This document shows, piece after piece, positions 18,641 to 29,302 of a DNA stretch of 39,548 nucleotides (positions are counted from its first letter, which is position 1; each line of letters begins with the position of its first letter). The stretch is taken from NCBI GenBank assembly GCA_938084875.1, contig CALKFX010000085.1, forward strand, positions 1 to 39,548. The letters are read 5' to 3'. The notes beneath the pieces are model-generated. The model was not told the DNA's origin, did no database searches, and saw nothing but the letters and a program-made list of their open reading frames with translations. The position numbers were made by a program, and so were the translations under genes. Source of the DNA: an uncultured Flavobacteriales bacterium. GTDB lineage: Bacteria; Bacteroidota; Bacteroidia; Flavobacteriales_D; Parvicellaceae.

Positions 18641-19966
18641 TTAATTCATGATTTTCACAAGCTCTCTAGATTTTTGAATACAGTCACTAACGGAAACTCC
18701 ATTGAAATAATTACCAATTAAATGAAAATTAGAATTGCTATTTTTAAAATTCTCAATGGCATTTAATAAATCAGAATGGTCTAAATTAAATTGCGGAATT
18801 CCTTTTACCCATCTGTAATGATTGTACATTAGAGTCTCTCCTTTATGACCAAGCAAATCTTCTAATTCTTCCAAAATTAATTTCTTGAGTTTAATAGGAT
18901 TCATTTCACATAAATGCTTCTGTCTTTCACCACCTACTAAAACTGTGAATAGTTCTTTACCTTCTGGAGAAACATAATCAAAAATTCTACTGTTAAAAAG
19001 TATCCCCAAATAACTTTTACCATCTGAGGGTTTTGTCAAAACACCAAAACCTTGTTTTTTATTTTGAATATTTTTCTTTTCAAAACCAAAATGAAAAACA
19101 TCAACTGGACTGTAAATAATTTTATCTAACTCTATGATTAAAGTACGATCATCAATAAAATTCCTTAAAGAATATGCTGGTACAGAACAAATAATTTCTT
19201 TACAAAGTATTTTCCCTGATTCACTAATTATTTCATAGCCATTTTCAGATTTAATAATTTGTTCGACTTTATATTTAAGTACTAATTTTTCTTCCATTGA
19301 CTCGGCTATTTTAGTAATTAATTGAGAAAGTCCTTTTGGAAAATTAAATGAGTTTATTTTACTTTTTTTATTCTTTTTAGACTTTAGGACTCCCCCTATT
19401 ATACTCCCATAGGATTGCTCGAGTTTCCAAAGCAATTTAAGGGTATGTTCTGCACTCATTTTTTTAGTATTTCCAGCGTAAATTCCCGTAATAAATGGCT
19501 CTATTAATTGGTCATGAAATTCTTTTCCAAATCTTTTTTTGACAAACTCAAAAACCGAAGTATTTTTCTTATGAGATTTTATAAAGGGTTCTCTTAAAAT
19601 CCTCATTTTAGAAATAAAAGAAAATAAAGGACTGAAAATAAAGCTTATTGGGTGAAGAGGGATTTTAGTCAATCTATTTTGATGTAAAACAAAACGATTT
19701 TTATTGCTAGTCTCTTTTGGAAACTGAAGTTCTTCCCATAAGTTATAATCTTTAATAATTTCTTCGATTGCATCGTTATTTAGAAGAACAGTATTTGGGC
19801 CGTTTTCACAAATGAAATCGTTTTCAATTTTAGTTTGAATAATGCCCCCAGGTACGTTACTGGCCTCTAAAATTAAAAAATCACTTCTTTTTTTGGATAA
19901 AAAGTGTGCTACACTTAAGCCGCATATTCCGGCTCCTATTATTACTGTATTAACTTCTTTTTTCAT
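18641..19966 (-). CDS. hemG: protoporphyrinogen oxidase (HemG/HemY-type FAD enzyme)
   Basis: N-terminal dinucleotide-binding VIIGAGICGLSVAHFLSKK; EPFITGIYAGNTKKMSAEHTL; C-terminal HLIGNYFNGVSVSDCIQKSRELV. Confidence 0.93.
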   Translation of the reverse strand: MKKEVNTVIIGAGICGLSVAHFLSKKRSDFLILEASNVPGGIIQTKIENDFICENGPNTVLLNNDAIEEIIKDYNLWEELQFPKETSNKNRFVLHQNRLTKIPLHPISFIFSPLFSFISKMRILREPFIKSHKKNTSVFEFVKKRFGKEFHDQLIEPFITGIYAGNTKKMSAEHTLKLLWKLEQSYGSIIGGVLKSKKNKKSKINSFNFPKGLSQLITKIAESMEEKLVLKYKVEQIIKSENGYEIISESGKILCKEIICSVPAYSLRNFIDDRTLIIELDKIIYSPVDVFHFGFEKKNIQNKKQGFGVLTKPSDGKSYLGILFNSRIFDYVSPEGKELFTVLVGGERQKHLCEMNPIKLKKLILEELEDLLGHKGETLMYNHYRWVKGIPQFNLDHSDLLNAIENFKNSNSNFHLIGNYFNGVSVSDCIQKSRELVKIMN

Positions 19967-20105
19967 CTAAAAAAAACAGATTATAAAAATAAATAATTTA
20001 TCAAATTAAAATCTGAGTTTGTACTATAAAAATGATTAAGATTTAAAGTAATTTTCATATATGCATATTCAATTGTATATTCGCAAACTTTAATAATATA
20101 CTAAT

Positions 20106-22334
20106 ATGGCAATAATAGGGAAAATAAGAGAGAAATCTGGACTTTTAGTGGCAATCGTAGGGCTTGGGTTATTTCTATTTATTATACCAGTTAACGATTT
20201 ACTACAGCAATTCAACGGAACTGGAAATTCTTCACTAGGATTATTTAACGATAGTGAAATAGATGCAAATGACTGGAAATACTTTAATAGAGAAAATAAG
20301 ACTAGAAATAACTTGAGGATTAACAATCTGAATTCTGGAGGTACCGGAAGCTTAACAAGTGATGAAGAAGACCAGATTAAAATAAATACTTGGAATCAAA
20401 TGATTTCTGATACAATTTACTTTTTTGAATTTGATAAAATTGGATTGGATGTTTCTGCAGATGAATTAAATCAAGGTTTATTAAATGGTGAAACCCCTCT
20501 TCCTTCTTCTCTAAAAGAATTATTTGTAACCAATGGCCTTTACAACAAAGATTCATTTAACATTTGGAAAACCAATAGAATAATAAATCTGCCTGACAAT
20601 CCAGAGTCTAAAAGAGATCTTAAAAATAACATTGAAGATCCTTTAAAGAAGGAAAGAAAGATTAATAAATACAGCGCCATGGTTAAATATGGTATTTTAG
20701 GTACTGTCCAGGAAGCTAAAAGAACTTCAAACGAAGAAAAAATAACTTCAAATATTAAATATATTTTTATCGACTACAATGAAATTGATGATTCTTTAAT
20801 TGATTTAAATGAAAAGGAAAAGAGATTGTTTTACAACGAACACTCTAATGAAAAGATGTGGGAACAAAGACAAGATTTAGTTTCTTATGACTATACCATA
20901 TTAAAATTTAATCCATCCCAAAAAGACGTGGCAAACTACACTGAAAGAATGGAATCTTTAATTGAAGATTTTAAATCTTCTAAAAACGACTCTCTATTTG
21001 TAGCAAATTATGCAGAAACACCAATGATGGTTCAGTCTCCTTACGGATTAAGACCAAGTGGAAATTTTACTAATCAACCATACAAAGGAGGAAAATTTTC
21101 CTCATTTATTGATCAAAAAATAAGTAACTCTGTTAAAGGAGATATTGTTGGCCCTTTTGTAACCGGAGATAAAATTCAATTAGTTAAAATTTACGACACG
21201 GGGGAAGAGGAGCAAGCAAAAGTAAGACATATATTGATTAGTTCTAAAAAAGAAGATTTAGACGATGCTAAAAATAAAAAATTAGCAGATAGCATTTTAT
21301 ATGCAATAAGAAGAGATAGCAGTAAATTTTCTTCCCTTGTTACAAAATATTCTGACGATCCAGGTTCGGTCGCTAATGGAGGTGTTTATTCTTGGTTTCC
21401 AAAAGGGCAAATGACTGCAGAATTTGAAGAATTTAGTTTTTCTAAAAAAGTAGGTAGGTCAGGAGTGGTAAGAACAAATTATGGTTTTCATGTTATACAA
21501 GTTTTAGGAAGAAAAATTGGAACATTTAAGAAAATAGCTATTGTTGACGAAACAATACAAGTTAGTAAAGCAACTCAAAATGAATTTTATGATTCAGTTG
21601 CTCTTGCTCTTTATTACAAAGCGGATTCTAATGATTTTGAAACTGCGGCAGATGTGCTAGGTCATGAAGTTAAATCTTCCGGATATGTTCCATTAATTTA
21701 CCCAAATCGTAGAACATCAGGTCTATATGGTCCAGCAGACTTAAACAGAAATCTTAATATTTCTAAATGGGCATTTAACAGCGATGTGGGAGACTTACTT
21801 GAACCAGAATATATTTCAAATAATCAACTTGTTTTAGCAGTTTTAAAAGAAAAAATAATGTCATTTGATAATTCTTACGACAATATAGTTTCCTTAATGA
21901 ACCCTTTGATGAAAAATAGTCTAAAAGCTAAATACTACATAGATAATTTCTCAAAGAATATAGATAGTGCTAATAGTATGGATATAATTTCGGAAATTAC
22001 TGGTAAAACTGTTCAAACTAAATTTGTAAAATATAGTGATGTGAATATTGGAAACAATACACAAGAATTAGCTGAGCCAAAAGTTATGGCTAATATTTTC
22101 AATCTAAATCCTGAAGAAATATCTAAAATAATTGAAGGTAAAAAAGGACTTTATATTGTACAATGTCAAAAAACAAATAATCAAAACAGAGTAGACGAAA
22201 ATACTGTTATTGAGAAGGCTCAATCTGAACAAAAAGAAATAAGAACATTAATCGAACAAGGTTATTATCCTGCACTTTACAATTCTTATAAAGTTAGAGA
22301 TGATAGGGCAAAAAATATGATTCTTAATAATTAA
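20106..22334 (+). CDS. peptidylprolyl isomerase with SurA/PpiD-like architecture (N-terminal TM, parvulin domain)
   Basis: N-terminal MAIIGKIREKSGLLVAIVGLGLFLFII. Parvulin block VRHILISSKKEDLDDAK...DDPGSVANGGVYSWFPKGQMTAEFEEFSF...TNYGFHVIQVLGRK. Confidence 0.92.
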   Translation: MAIIGKIREKSGLLVAIVGLGLFLFIIPVNDLLQQFNGTGNSSLGLFNDSEIDANDWKYFNRENKTRNNLRINNLNSGGTGSLTSDEEDQIKINTWNQMISDTIYFFEFDKIGLDVSADELNQGLLNGETPLPSSLKELFVTNGLYNKDSFNIWKTNRIINLPDNPESKRDLKNNIEDPLKKERKINKYSAMVKYGILGTVQEAKRTSNEEKITSNIKYIFIDYNEIDDSLIDLNEKEKRLFYNEHSNEKMWEQRQDLVSYDYTILKFNPSQKDVANYTERMESLIEDFKSSKNDSLFVANYAETPMMVQSPYGLRPSGNFTNQPYKGGKFSSFIDQKISNSVKGDIVGPFVTGDKIQLVKIYDTGEEEQAKVRHILISSKKEDLDDAKNKKLADSILYAIRRDSSKFSSLVTKYSDDPGSVANGGVYSWFPKGQMTAEFEEFSFSKKVGRSGVVRTNYGFHVIQVLGRKIGTFKKIAIVDETIQVSKATQNEFYDSVALALYYKADSNDFETAADVLGHEVKSSGYVPLIYPNRRTSGLYGPADLNRNLNISKWAFNSDVGDLLEPEYISNNQLVLAVLKEKIMSFDNSYDNIVSLMNPLMKNSLKAKYYIDNFSKNIDSANSMDIISEITGKTVQTKFVKYSDVNIGNNTQELAEPKVMANIFNLNPEEISKIIEGKKGLYIVQCQKTNNQNRVDENTVIEKAQSEQKEIRTLIEQGYYPALYNSYKVRDDRAKNMILNN

Positions 22335-23848
22335 TTTAAAAATTGTTTTAACCTTTCTAAGCTTCTATACTGAATAGCTTCTGCTACATGCTCAGTTTTA
22401 ATATTTTGAGAGGAGTCCAAATCTGCTATTGTTCTAGAGATTTTTTTAATCCTATTAAAACTTCTAGCAGAAAACTTTAAAGTCTTTGCAGCATTCCTTA
22501 GAAATTCTAAAGTTTCTACCGAAAGTTCACAGTACGACTGAATTTCTTTAGTATTTAAAAGGGCGTTGTTTTTTCCCTGTCTTCTAAACTGGATAACTCT
22601 AACTCTTTGGACTCTTTCTTTTATAGTTTCACTATTTTCTTCAGAACTACCAACACTTGTCAGTTTTTCAATTGATACAGATTCAACTTCAATTTGAAGA
22701 TCTATTCTATCTAATAGTGGTTGGCTTAATTTCGAAAGATATTGTTGAACTTTATAGAAAGATTGACTAGTAATAGAATTTTCAAAATAATTCCCATTTG
22801 GAGTTGGATTCATTGCTGCTACCAACATAATATTTGAAGGGAAATCCACAGATCCTGAAGCTCTAGAAATAGTTACTCTCCCTTCCTCTAACGGCTGTCT
22901 TAGAACTTCTAAAACAACTCTTTTAAATTCTGGCAACTCGTCTAAAAAAAGAACTCCATTATGTGCTAGGGATATCTCTCCAGGTCTTGGGTTGGAGCCA
23001 CCACCCACTAAGGCAACGTTTGAAATAGTATGATGAGGACTTCTAAAAGGTGGTTTGAAAATCAGATTGTTTTGTTGGTTAAACTTCCCTAGGTAAGAAT
23101 AAATTTTTGTAGTTTCTAGCATTTCAGATTCACTTAAGTCAGGAAGAATTGTTGGGATTCTCTTTGCTAACATTGACTTGCCTGAGCCCGGAGGTCCAAT
23201 AAGTAAAATATTATGAGAACCAGCTGCAGCAATTTCAATAGCTCTTTTGGCAACTTGTTGTCCAATAACATCTGAAAAATCTATTGCTTCAATTTTATGA
23301 ATTGTTTTAATTCTATTTATTCTTTTTTTAAGGATGAGTTTTTTATCTAAAAAATGATCTAATAATTGTTGTAAACTATTTACACCAATAATATTTAAAC
23401 CCTTTACTAAACTTGCTTCTTCTAAATTATTTGATGGAATGATTATTCCTTTCATCCCTAATTTTTTAGCTTTTATAGCCATAGACAAAACTCCTCTTAC
23501 TGGTCTTAGAGTTCCGTCTAATGACAACTCTCCCATTACTACATAGTCTTTAAATAAGCCAAGTTTAATTTGTCCTGAAGCACAAAGAATACCAAGTGCA
23601 ATTGGTAAATCGTAGGCACTTCCTTCCTTTTTTAAATCTGCTGGAGCTAGATTAATAATAATTTCTTTTACCGGAATTTTAAAACCAATATTTTTAAGTG
23701 CTGCTGATATCCTATAATGAGATTCTTTAACAGCATTATCCGGTAGTCCTACCAATAAAAACTTTGCTCCTCTTGAAACATTTACTTCAACTTCGACTTT
23801 TTGAGCCTCAATTCCTTCTAAAGCGCAACCAATTACTTTCTCAATCAT
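22331..23848 (-). CDS. YifB/ComM family Mg chelatase-like AAA ATPase
   Basis: N-terminal GALEGIEAQKVEVEVNVSRGAKFLLVGLPDNAVKESHYRISAALKNIG; Walker A LIGPPGSGKSMLAKR; RSPHHTISNVALVGGG..PRPGEISLAHNGVLFLDELPEF. Confidence 0.95.
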   Translation of the reverse strand: MIEKVIGCALEGIEAQKVEVEVNVSRGAKFLLVGLPDNAVKESHYRISAALKNIGFKIPVKEIIINLAPADLKKEGSAYDLPIALGILCASGQIKLGLFKDYVVMGELSLDGTLRPVRGVLSMAIKAKKLGMKGIIIPSNNLEEASLVKGLNIIGVNSLQQLLDHFLDKKLILKKRINRIKTIHKIEAIDFSDVIGQQVAKRAIEIAAAGSHNILLIGPPGSGKSMLAKRIPTILPDLSESEMLETTKIYSYLGKFNQQNNLIFKPPFRSPHHTISNVALVGGGSNPRPGEISLAHNGVLFLDELPEFKRVVLEVLRQPLEEGRVTISRASGSVDFPSNIMLVAAMNPTPNGNYFENSITSQSFYKVQQYLSKLSQPLLDRIDLQIEVESVSIEKLTSVGSSEENSETIKERVQRVRVIQFRRQGKNNALLNTKEIQSYCELSVETLEFLRNAAKTLKFSARSFNRIKKISRTIADLDSSQNIKTEHVAEAIQYRSLERLKQFLN

Positions 23849-23896
23849 ATTTTTTGAACAAAGAAAGAAACCTAAGAACTTAAGTTTTTTACGTAG

Positions 23897-25192
23897 TTAA
23901 ATTTTTGTGATTATTTTTCCAAATGAATCTATGGTATGATCTAAATCTTGATATGAAATGGCGTCGTTTAAAAAATAGCTTTCAAATGCACTAGGCGGTA
24001 AATATACTCCACTGGAAAGCATACCATGGAAATAATTCTTAAAATGAGAATTATCCCCTGCTTTTGCAGTTTCAAAATTCACTACTGGATGATTTGTAAA
24101 GTGGAGCGATATCATAGAGCCTATACTGTTTATTTGGTATGGTAAATTGCTTTTAGATAATATTTTTTCCAATCCAGCTCTTAAATAAGCTGTTTTTTCA
24201 TTTAAAGAAGTATAAACGGCTGGGTTTGACTTTAAATGTTTTAGCATTGCATATCCGGCAGACATTGCAATAGGATTTCCACTTAGTGTTCCAGCTTGGT
24301 AGACAGGACCATCTGGTGCTAGAAAATTCATAACTTCATTGCTGCCGCCAAAGGCACCTACAGGCAATCCTCCTCCTATAACCTTGCCATAAGTTACAAT
24401 ATCTGCTTTGACTCCCAAGGTTTCTTGAGCACCGCCTAAGGCGAGCCTAAATCCTGTCATTACTTCGTCAAAAATCAATAGTGAACTATTTTGAGTACAT
24501 AATTCTCTAAGCTGATTGATAAAATTTTTCTCAGGCAAAACACAGCCCATGTTTCCAGCAATTGGTTCTATGATAATAGCTGCAATTTGTTCGGGGTGTT
24601 TTTCAAATAGCTCTTTGACTTGATTTATATCATTATAATTTGCTAATAAAGTATCGGAAGCTGTAGATTTAGTTATACCAGGACTATTAGGAACACCAAA
24701 AGTAGAGGCTCCACTTCCAGCCTGAATTAAGAAAGAATCTGCATGCCCATGATAACATCCAGAAAATTTAATGATTTTGTCTCGGTTAGTGAACCCTCTA
24801 GCTAATCTCACAGCACTCATACAGGCTTCCGTACCGGAATTTACAAACCTAACCTTGTCAATATTAGGGGCTAGAGAAACCAATAGGTTAGCCATTTTTG
24901 TTTCCAACTCAGTTGGTATTCCATAGGACGTGCCTTTTTTAGATTGTTCATTAATTGCTTTGATTATTTCAGGATGAGCATGACCTATAATCATTGGCCC
25001 CCAAGAAGAAATATAATCTATGTATTTATTACCATCTTCGTCAATTAAATACGCTCCGTGTGCATTTTTTATAAAAATGGGCGTTCCTCCAACAGACTTA
25101 AATGCTCTTACTGGTGAGTTAACTCCACCAGGGATAACTTTCTGTGCTTGTTCGAATAATTTTTTAGATCTATTATTTATGAGTTTAAACAT
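23897..25192 (-). CDS. hemL: glutamate-1-semialdehyde 2,1-aminomutase
   Basis: [82 protein letters not shown]. Confidence 0.97.
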   Translation of the reverse strand: MFKLINNRSKKLFEQAQKVIPGGVNSPVRAFKSVGGTPIFIKNAHGAYLIDEDGNKYIDYISSWGPMIIGHAHPEIIKAINEQSKKGTSYGIPTELETKMANLLVSLAPNIDKVRFVNSGTEACMSAVRLARGFTNRDKIIKFSGCYHGHADSFLIQAGSGASTFGVPNSPGITKSTASDTLLANYNDINQVKELFEKHPEQIAAIIIEPIAGNMGCVLPEKNFINQLRELCTQNSSLLIFDEVMTGFRLALGGAQETLGVKADIVTYGKVIGGGLPVGAFGGSNEVMNFLAPDGPVYQAGTLSGNPIAMSAGYAMLKHLKSNPAVYTSLNEKTAYLRAGLEKILSKSNLPYQINSIGSMISLHFTNHPVVNFETAKAGDNSHFKNYFHGMLSSGVYLPPSAFESYFLNDAISYQDLDHTIDSFGKIITKI

Positions 25193-25218
25193 TTTGAGTC
25201 CTTAAGATTTAATTCAGT

Positions 25219-25226
25219 TATATTTG
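25219..25226 (+). promoter_or_regulatory. candidate Bacteroidota promoter for kynU (-7 TATATTTG; -33 TTG at 25194-25196)
   Basis: TTG-N22-TATATTTG in the 61-bp divergent gap between hemL and kynU. Confidence 0.45.
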
Positions 25227-25253
25227 TACATATTAATTTAAGAGCCGAATATC

Positions 25254-26528
25254 GTGACTAATTGGGAATTTTCTTTAGACTGTGCAAGAAAACTTGATGA
25301 AAATGACAAATTAAGTACTTACAGAGATCGTTTTTTTATACCTAACTTCTCTGGAAGGGAATCTTTGTATTTCACAGGAAATTCATTAGGATTACAGCCT
25401 AAAAATGTTCAAACCTATATCCAAAATGAACTTGATGACTGGTCAAAATGGGGAGTGGAAGGTCACGAAAAAGCTAGAAATCCATGGCTAGATTATCACG
25501 AAATTTTTAACGATAAAATATCTCCAATTGTAGGTGCTAAAAATAAGGAGTTGGTAGTAACCCATAGCCTAACTACCAATCTACACCTTTTGTTAATTTC
25601 ATTTTACAGACCCAATAAAACACGATTTAAAATATTATGTGAAAAAAAAGCATTTCCTAGTGATCAGTATGCTTTACAAAGTCAAGCCAAAATACACAAT
25701 CTAAACCCGGAAGATTGTATTGTGGAAGTTGGCCCTAGAAACGGGGAACATACTATTAGAACTGAAGATATTATTTCAAAAATCAATGAAATTGGCCATG
25801 AATTGGCTTTGGTTATGATCGGTGGAGTAAATTACTACTCTGGTCAGGTTTTTGATATGCAATCCATAACCACTGCAGGTCATAATGTTGGTGCATTTGT
25901 TGGGTTTGACTTGGCGCACGGAGTGGGAAATATTCCTTTAAAGCTCAACGAATGGAATGTTGACTTTGCAGCATGGTGCTCTTACAAATACCTTAACTCT
26001 GGTCCTGGTGGAGTAAGCGGATTGTACATTCATGAAAAACATGTTGCAAATCCAAATATTCTAAGACTTGCGGGGTGGTGGGGCCACAACAAAGAAGACA
26101 GATTTAAAATGCCCGATAAATTCTCTCCTATTCCTACTGCAGAGAGCTGGCAATTATCTAATGCTCCTATTTTGGCCATGGCTGCTCATAAAGCATCTAT
26201 AGATTTATTTAATGAAGTTGGAATGGAAAAACTTAGAAATAAAAGTACTTCACTAACCAACTATCTAGAGTTTATTATAAATAAAATCAATGAAATAAAA
26301 GAATCTTATTTAGAAATTATAACCCCAATTAATTCCGATGAAAGAGGTTGTCAACTTTCCATTATTGCTCATGGAAACGGAAAAGAATTATTTCAAGAGC
26401 TTTCTAAAAACCATATTGTTGTAGACTGGAGAGAACCCAATGTCATAAGAGTTGCACCTGTTCCTTTTTACAATAGTTTTCTTGATGTTTATGAGTTTGG
26501 AAGAGTACTAAATAATTATTTAAAATAA
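25254..26528 (+). CDS. kynU: kynureninase
   Basis: FYFTGNSLGLQPK-type motif (LYFTGNSLGLQPKNV), HEKARNPWLDYHE, FVGFDLAHGVGNIPLKLNEWNVDFAAWCSYKYLNSGPGGVSGLYIHEKH. GTG start at 25254. Confidence 0.95.
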   Translation: MTNWEFSLDCARKLDENDKLSTYRDRFFIPNFSGRESLYFTGNSLGLQPKNVQTYIQNELDDWSKWGVEGHEKARNPWLDYHEIFNDKISPIVGAKNKELVVTHSLTTNLHLLLISFYRPNKTRFKILCEKKAFPSDQYALQSQAKIHNLNPEDCIVEVGPRNGEHTIRTEDIISKINEIGHELALVMIGGVNYYSGQVFDMQSITTAGHNVGAFVGFDLAHGVGNIPLKLNEWNVDFAAWCSYKYLNSGPGGVSGLYIHEKHVANPNILRLAGWWGHNKEDRFKMPDKFSPIPTAESWQLSNAPILAMAAHKASIDLFNEVGMEKLRNKSTSLTNYLEFIINKINEIKESYLEIITPINSDERGCQLSIIAHGNGKELFQELSKNHIVVDWREPNVIRVAPVPFYNSFLDVYEFGRVLNNYLK

Positions 26529-26530
26529 TT

Positions 26531-26689
26531 GTGAACCCTGAAGTAAAAATATCTTTTCTAGCAATAATGACAGTTGTTTTTGGATTAGTGGTATGGAGAA
26601 TTTCAAATAAAGTTTTTTCAGCAAATAAAAGAATCCAAAATAGTAAATTTGAAAAATCTGAATACAGAAAAAGATGGAAAAGAAGGTAA
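26531..26689 (+). CDS. small single-TM protein (52 aa) between kynU and kmo
   Basis: GTG-initiated frame (M/V)NPEVKISFLAIMTVVFGLVVWRISNKVFSANKRIQNSKFEKSEYRKRWKRR, ending TAA and overlapping the kmo start by 16 nt. Hydrophobic helix followed by a very basic tail. Not in the ORF track. Confidence 0.45.
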   Translation: MNPEVKISFLAIMTVVFGLVVWRISNKVFSANKRIQNSKFEKSEYRKRWKRR

Positions 26690-28014
26690 TAATTGTTGGG
26701 GCAGGTTTAGTTGGCTCTTTATGGGCTGTTTATATGCAAAAAGCTGGGTATCAAGTAGTAATTTACGAGAGAAGATCAGACATTAGAAAAGCTGAAATTA
26801 GTGCTGGTAAATCTATAAATCTAGCACTTTCTGAACGCGGATGGAATTCTTTAAAAGCGGCAGGTGTAGAAAAAGAAATTGAAAAAATTGCCATTCCAAT
26901 GAGCGGAAGAATAATGCATAGTATAAAAGGAGATTTGACTTACCAAGCATATGGGAAAAAAGACGAAGCAATATACTCAGTTTCAAGAGGCCACCTTAAT
27001 GCAATTATGATGGATCTTGCAGAAAGTAAAGGAAATACCAAAATTCATTACCAGCACCAATGCTTAGATGCTAATTTAGAAAAAGGCCATATTACTTTAA
27101 AAAACCTGAATAATCAAGAAATATTTGAAGACAAAGCAGATGTTATTTTTGCTGCCGACGGTGCATTTTCTGCAGTTCGGTACAACTCTATGCAAAAGGT
27201 AGATAGATTTAATTTTAGCCAATTTTACATTGAGGACGGTTACAAAGAATTACTTTTACCGGCAGATAAAAACGGAAATTATCAAATCGAAAAAAACGCC
27301 TTACACATCTGGCCCAGAGGACGTTTTATGCTGATTGCTTTGCCGAATGAAGACGGCTCTTTTACTTGTACTTTATTTATGCCTTTTGAAAATGACAAGT
27401 ACGCATTTAAACAATTAGATAGCGATGATAAAATTGAGAATTTTGTCAAAGAAGTATTTCCAGATTTTTATGAAATGATTCCAAATTTGATTGAGAATTG
27501 GCATCAAAATCCACTATCTTCTATGTCTATAACAAGATGTTTCCCTTGGACGATTGGAAAGTTTGCTCTTATGGGTGACTCTGCACATTCAACTGTTCCT
27601 TTTTATGGGCAAGGTATGAATGCTGGATTTGAAGATTGTTTCGTAATGTGGGAGCTCTTCAATAACCATAAAGACTGGGACAAAACATTTAAAGAATACC
27701 AAGAAATTAGAAAGCCAGATGGGGACGCTCTCCAAGACCTTTCGCTAGATAATTATTATGTTATGAGAGATCATGTCGCAGATGAAAAATTCTTACTTCA
27801 GAAAAAAATTGAAGCTAAAATTCATGAGCGCCATCCAAATAAATGGATTCCATTATATAGCCAAGTATCATTTAGCAACATAAGATATTCTGATGCTTAC
27901 AAGCAAGGAAAAATTCAAGAAAAGATAATGCGAAAAGTGATGAGCTCTCCAACTATTGAAAAAAATTGGGACTCGGAAGAAGTTGAAAATCAAATATTAT
28001 CTATGATTCAATAA
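26674..28014 (+). CDS. kmo: kynurenine 3-monooxygenase (FAD-dependent)
   Basis: VIIVGAGLVGSLWAVYMQKAGYQVVIYERR, SINLALSERGWNSLK, FALMGDSAHSTVPFYGQGMNAGFEDC. Confidence 0.95.
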   Translation: MEKKVIIVGAGLVGSLWAVYMQKAGYQVVIYERRSDIRKAEISAGKSINLALSERGWNSLKAAGVEKEIEKIAIPMSGRIMHSIKGDLTYQAYGKKDEAIYSVSRGHLNAIMMDLAESKGNTKIHYQHQCLDANLEKGHITLKNLNNQEIFEDKADVIFAADGAFSAVRYNSMQKVDRFNFSQFYIEDGYKELLLPADKNGNYQIEKNALHIWPRGRFMLIALPNEDGSFTCTLFMPFENDKYAFKQLDSDDKIENFVKEVFPDFYEMIPNLIENWHQNPLSSMSITRCFPWTIGKFALMGDSAHSTVPFYGQGMNAGFEDCFVMWELFNNHKDWDKTFKEYQEIRKPDGDALQDLSLDNYYVMRDHVADEKFLLQKKIEAKIHERHPNKWIPLYSQVSFSNIRYSDAYKQGKIQEKIMRKVMSSPTIEKNWDSEEVENQILSMIQ

Positions 28015-28016
28015 TT

Positions 28017-28778
28017 ATGCGGAATTGTCTAATTCTTATATTGATAATTATTTCAGAAATTGGAAACAGTCAGATGAAAATGTATCAGAGAAAGAATATT
28101 CCATTAGTAGACTTTAATGGCACTTATCAATTACAAAATTTTTATTTAAGTCCTGGACTTACTTTCATGTTACCACATGAAATACCAAATGTTCTTACAA
28201 ATTCTAATAGTGAAATTAACGCCAATGGAAGATTAGCATATACTTTTGAAGCAGGAGCTTATCGAATTTTTGAAAAAGGAGGAAATATTTTTAATTATTT
28301 AGACTATGGAATTGGTTTTAAAAAACTTTCCGGCAGTGAGCAAATAAATGAAAGCAAGTCCATCTTTAAGCAAAGGTTTTTAACAGGTAGTTTTAATTTA
28401 AATAATATTTGGCAACTATCTGACAGAAAATTTATACAAACTAGCTTAGGGTCTAATATAGATTTTAAGTTATTTGAAGATGGAAGCCCATCTCCAAATA
28501 ATACAGATAAATTAACTTTGGCATTTCATTTAAAAGTTGGCTACGGATTTAAAGTAAAAAAAACTTTATTTATAATCCCAACAATGGAGTCCCCTTTTTT
28601 ATCGTTAAAGAAATGGGAACAAGGAAAATCTACATATGGGATTTTCAACAGCAGGTATAGACCCTTAATATTTAAAGTAAGATTTATATGGCTAAAAAAA
28701 CTTGGGAAAGGAAAGTGTCCTGAAGCACTTACAAGCCCAGAAGATAAAGCTAGGTACGAAAGAAATTATATGCAATAA
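28017..28778 (+). CDS. hypothetical secreted/outer-membrane-like protein
   Basis: Putative signal peptide MRNCLILILIIISEIGNSQ, followed by alternating beta-like segments (LAYTFEAGAYRIFEKGG, FHLKVGYGFKVKKTLFIIP). Confidence 0.7.
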   Translation: MRNCLILILIIISEIGNSQMKMYQRKNIPLVDFNGTYQLQNFYLSPGLTFMLPHEIPNVLTNSNSEINANGRLAYTFEAGAYRIFEKGGNIFNYLDYGIGFKKLSGSEQINESKSIFKQRFLTGSFNLNNIWQLSDRKFIQTSLGSNIDFKLFEDGSPSPNNTDKLTLAFHLKVGYGFKVKKTLFIIPTMESPFLSLKKWEQGKSTYGIFNSRYRPLIFKVRFIWLKKLGKGKCPEALTSPEDKARYERNYMQ

Positions 28779-29302
28779 TGAAAAATTCTCAAAAAAAAGC
28801 AACGGAATCCTTAGCGGTTCAAACAAAAATGGTTTTACCCAATGATACCAATCCATTAAATACACTTTTTGGAGGAAGACTATTGGAGTGGATGGATGAA
28901 ATAGCAAGTATATCAGCTCACAAACACTGTGGTCGAGTAGTTGTAACTGCATCCATCAATAATGTTTCATTTGACGAACCTATATTCGCAGGAGAAATTG
29001 TATCATTACATGCAAAAGTAAGTAGAGCATTTAATTCTTCCATGGAAGTCTTTATAGATGTCTTTGTAGAAAACACAGATGGCAGCCGAAGAAAATGCAA
29101 CGAAGCCATTTATAATTTTGTAGCAATTGACCAAAACAGAAATCCAATAAGTGTTCCAACTTTAATTCCAGAAACACAAATTGACAAACAAAGATTTGAT
29201 TCTGCATTGAGAAGAAAACAACTTAGTTTAGTTCTGGCTGGAAAATTAAAACCCGAAGATGCTACAGAACTTAAAAATGCTTTATTCCCTAAACTAAAAT
29301 GA
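28778..29302 (+). CDS. acyl-CoA thioesterase (hotdog fold, YciA/BFIT-like)
   Basis: MVLPNDTNPLNTLFGGRLLEWMDEIASISAHKHCGRVVVTASINNVSFDEPIFAGEIV: hotdog thioesterase signature. Confidence 0.92.
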   Translation: MKNSQKKATESLAVQTKMVLPNDTNPLNTLFGGRLLEWMDEIASISAHKHCGRVVVTASINNVSFDEPIFAGEIVSLHAKVSRAFNSSMEVFIDVFVENTDGSRRKCNEAIYNFVAIDQNRNPISVPTLIPETQIDKQRFDSALRRKQLSLVLAGKLKPEDATELKNALFPKLK

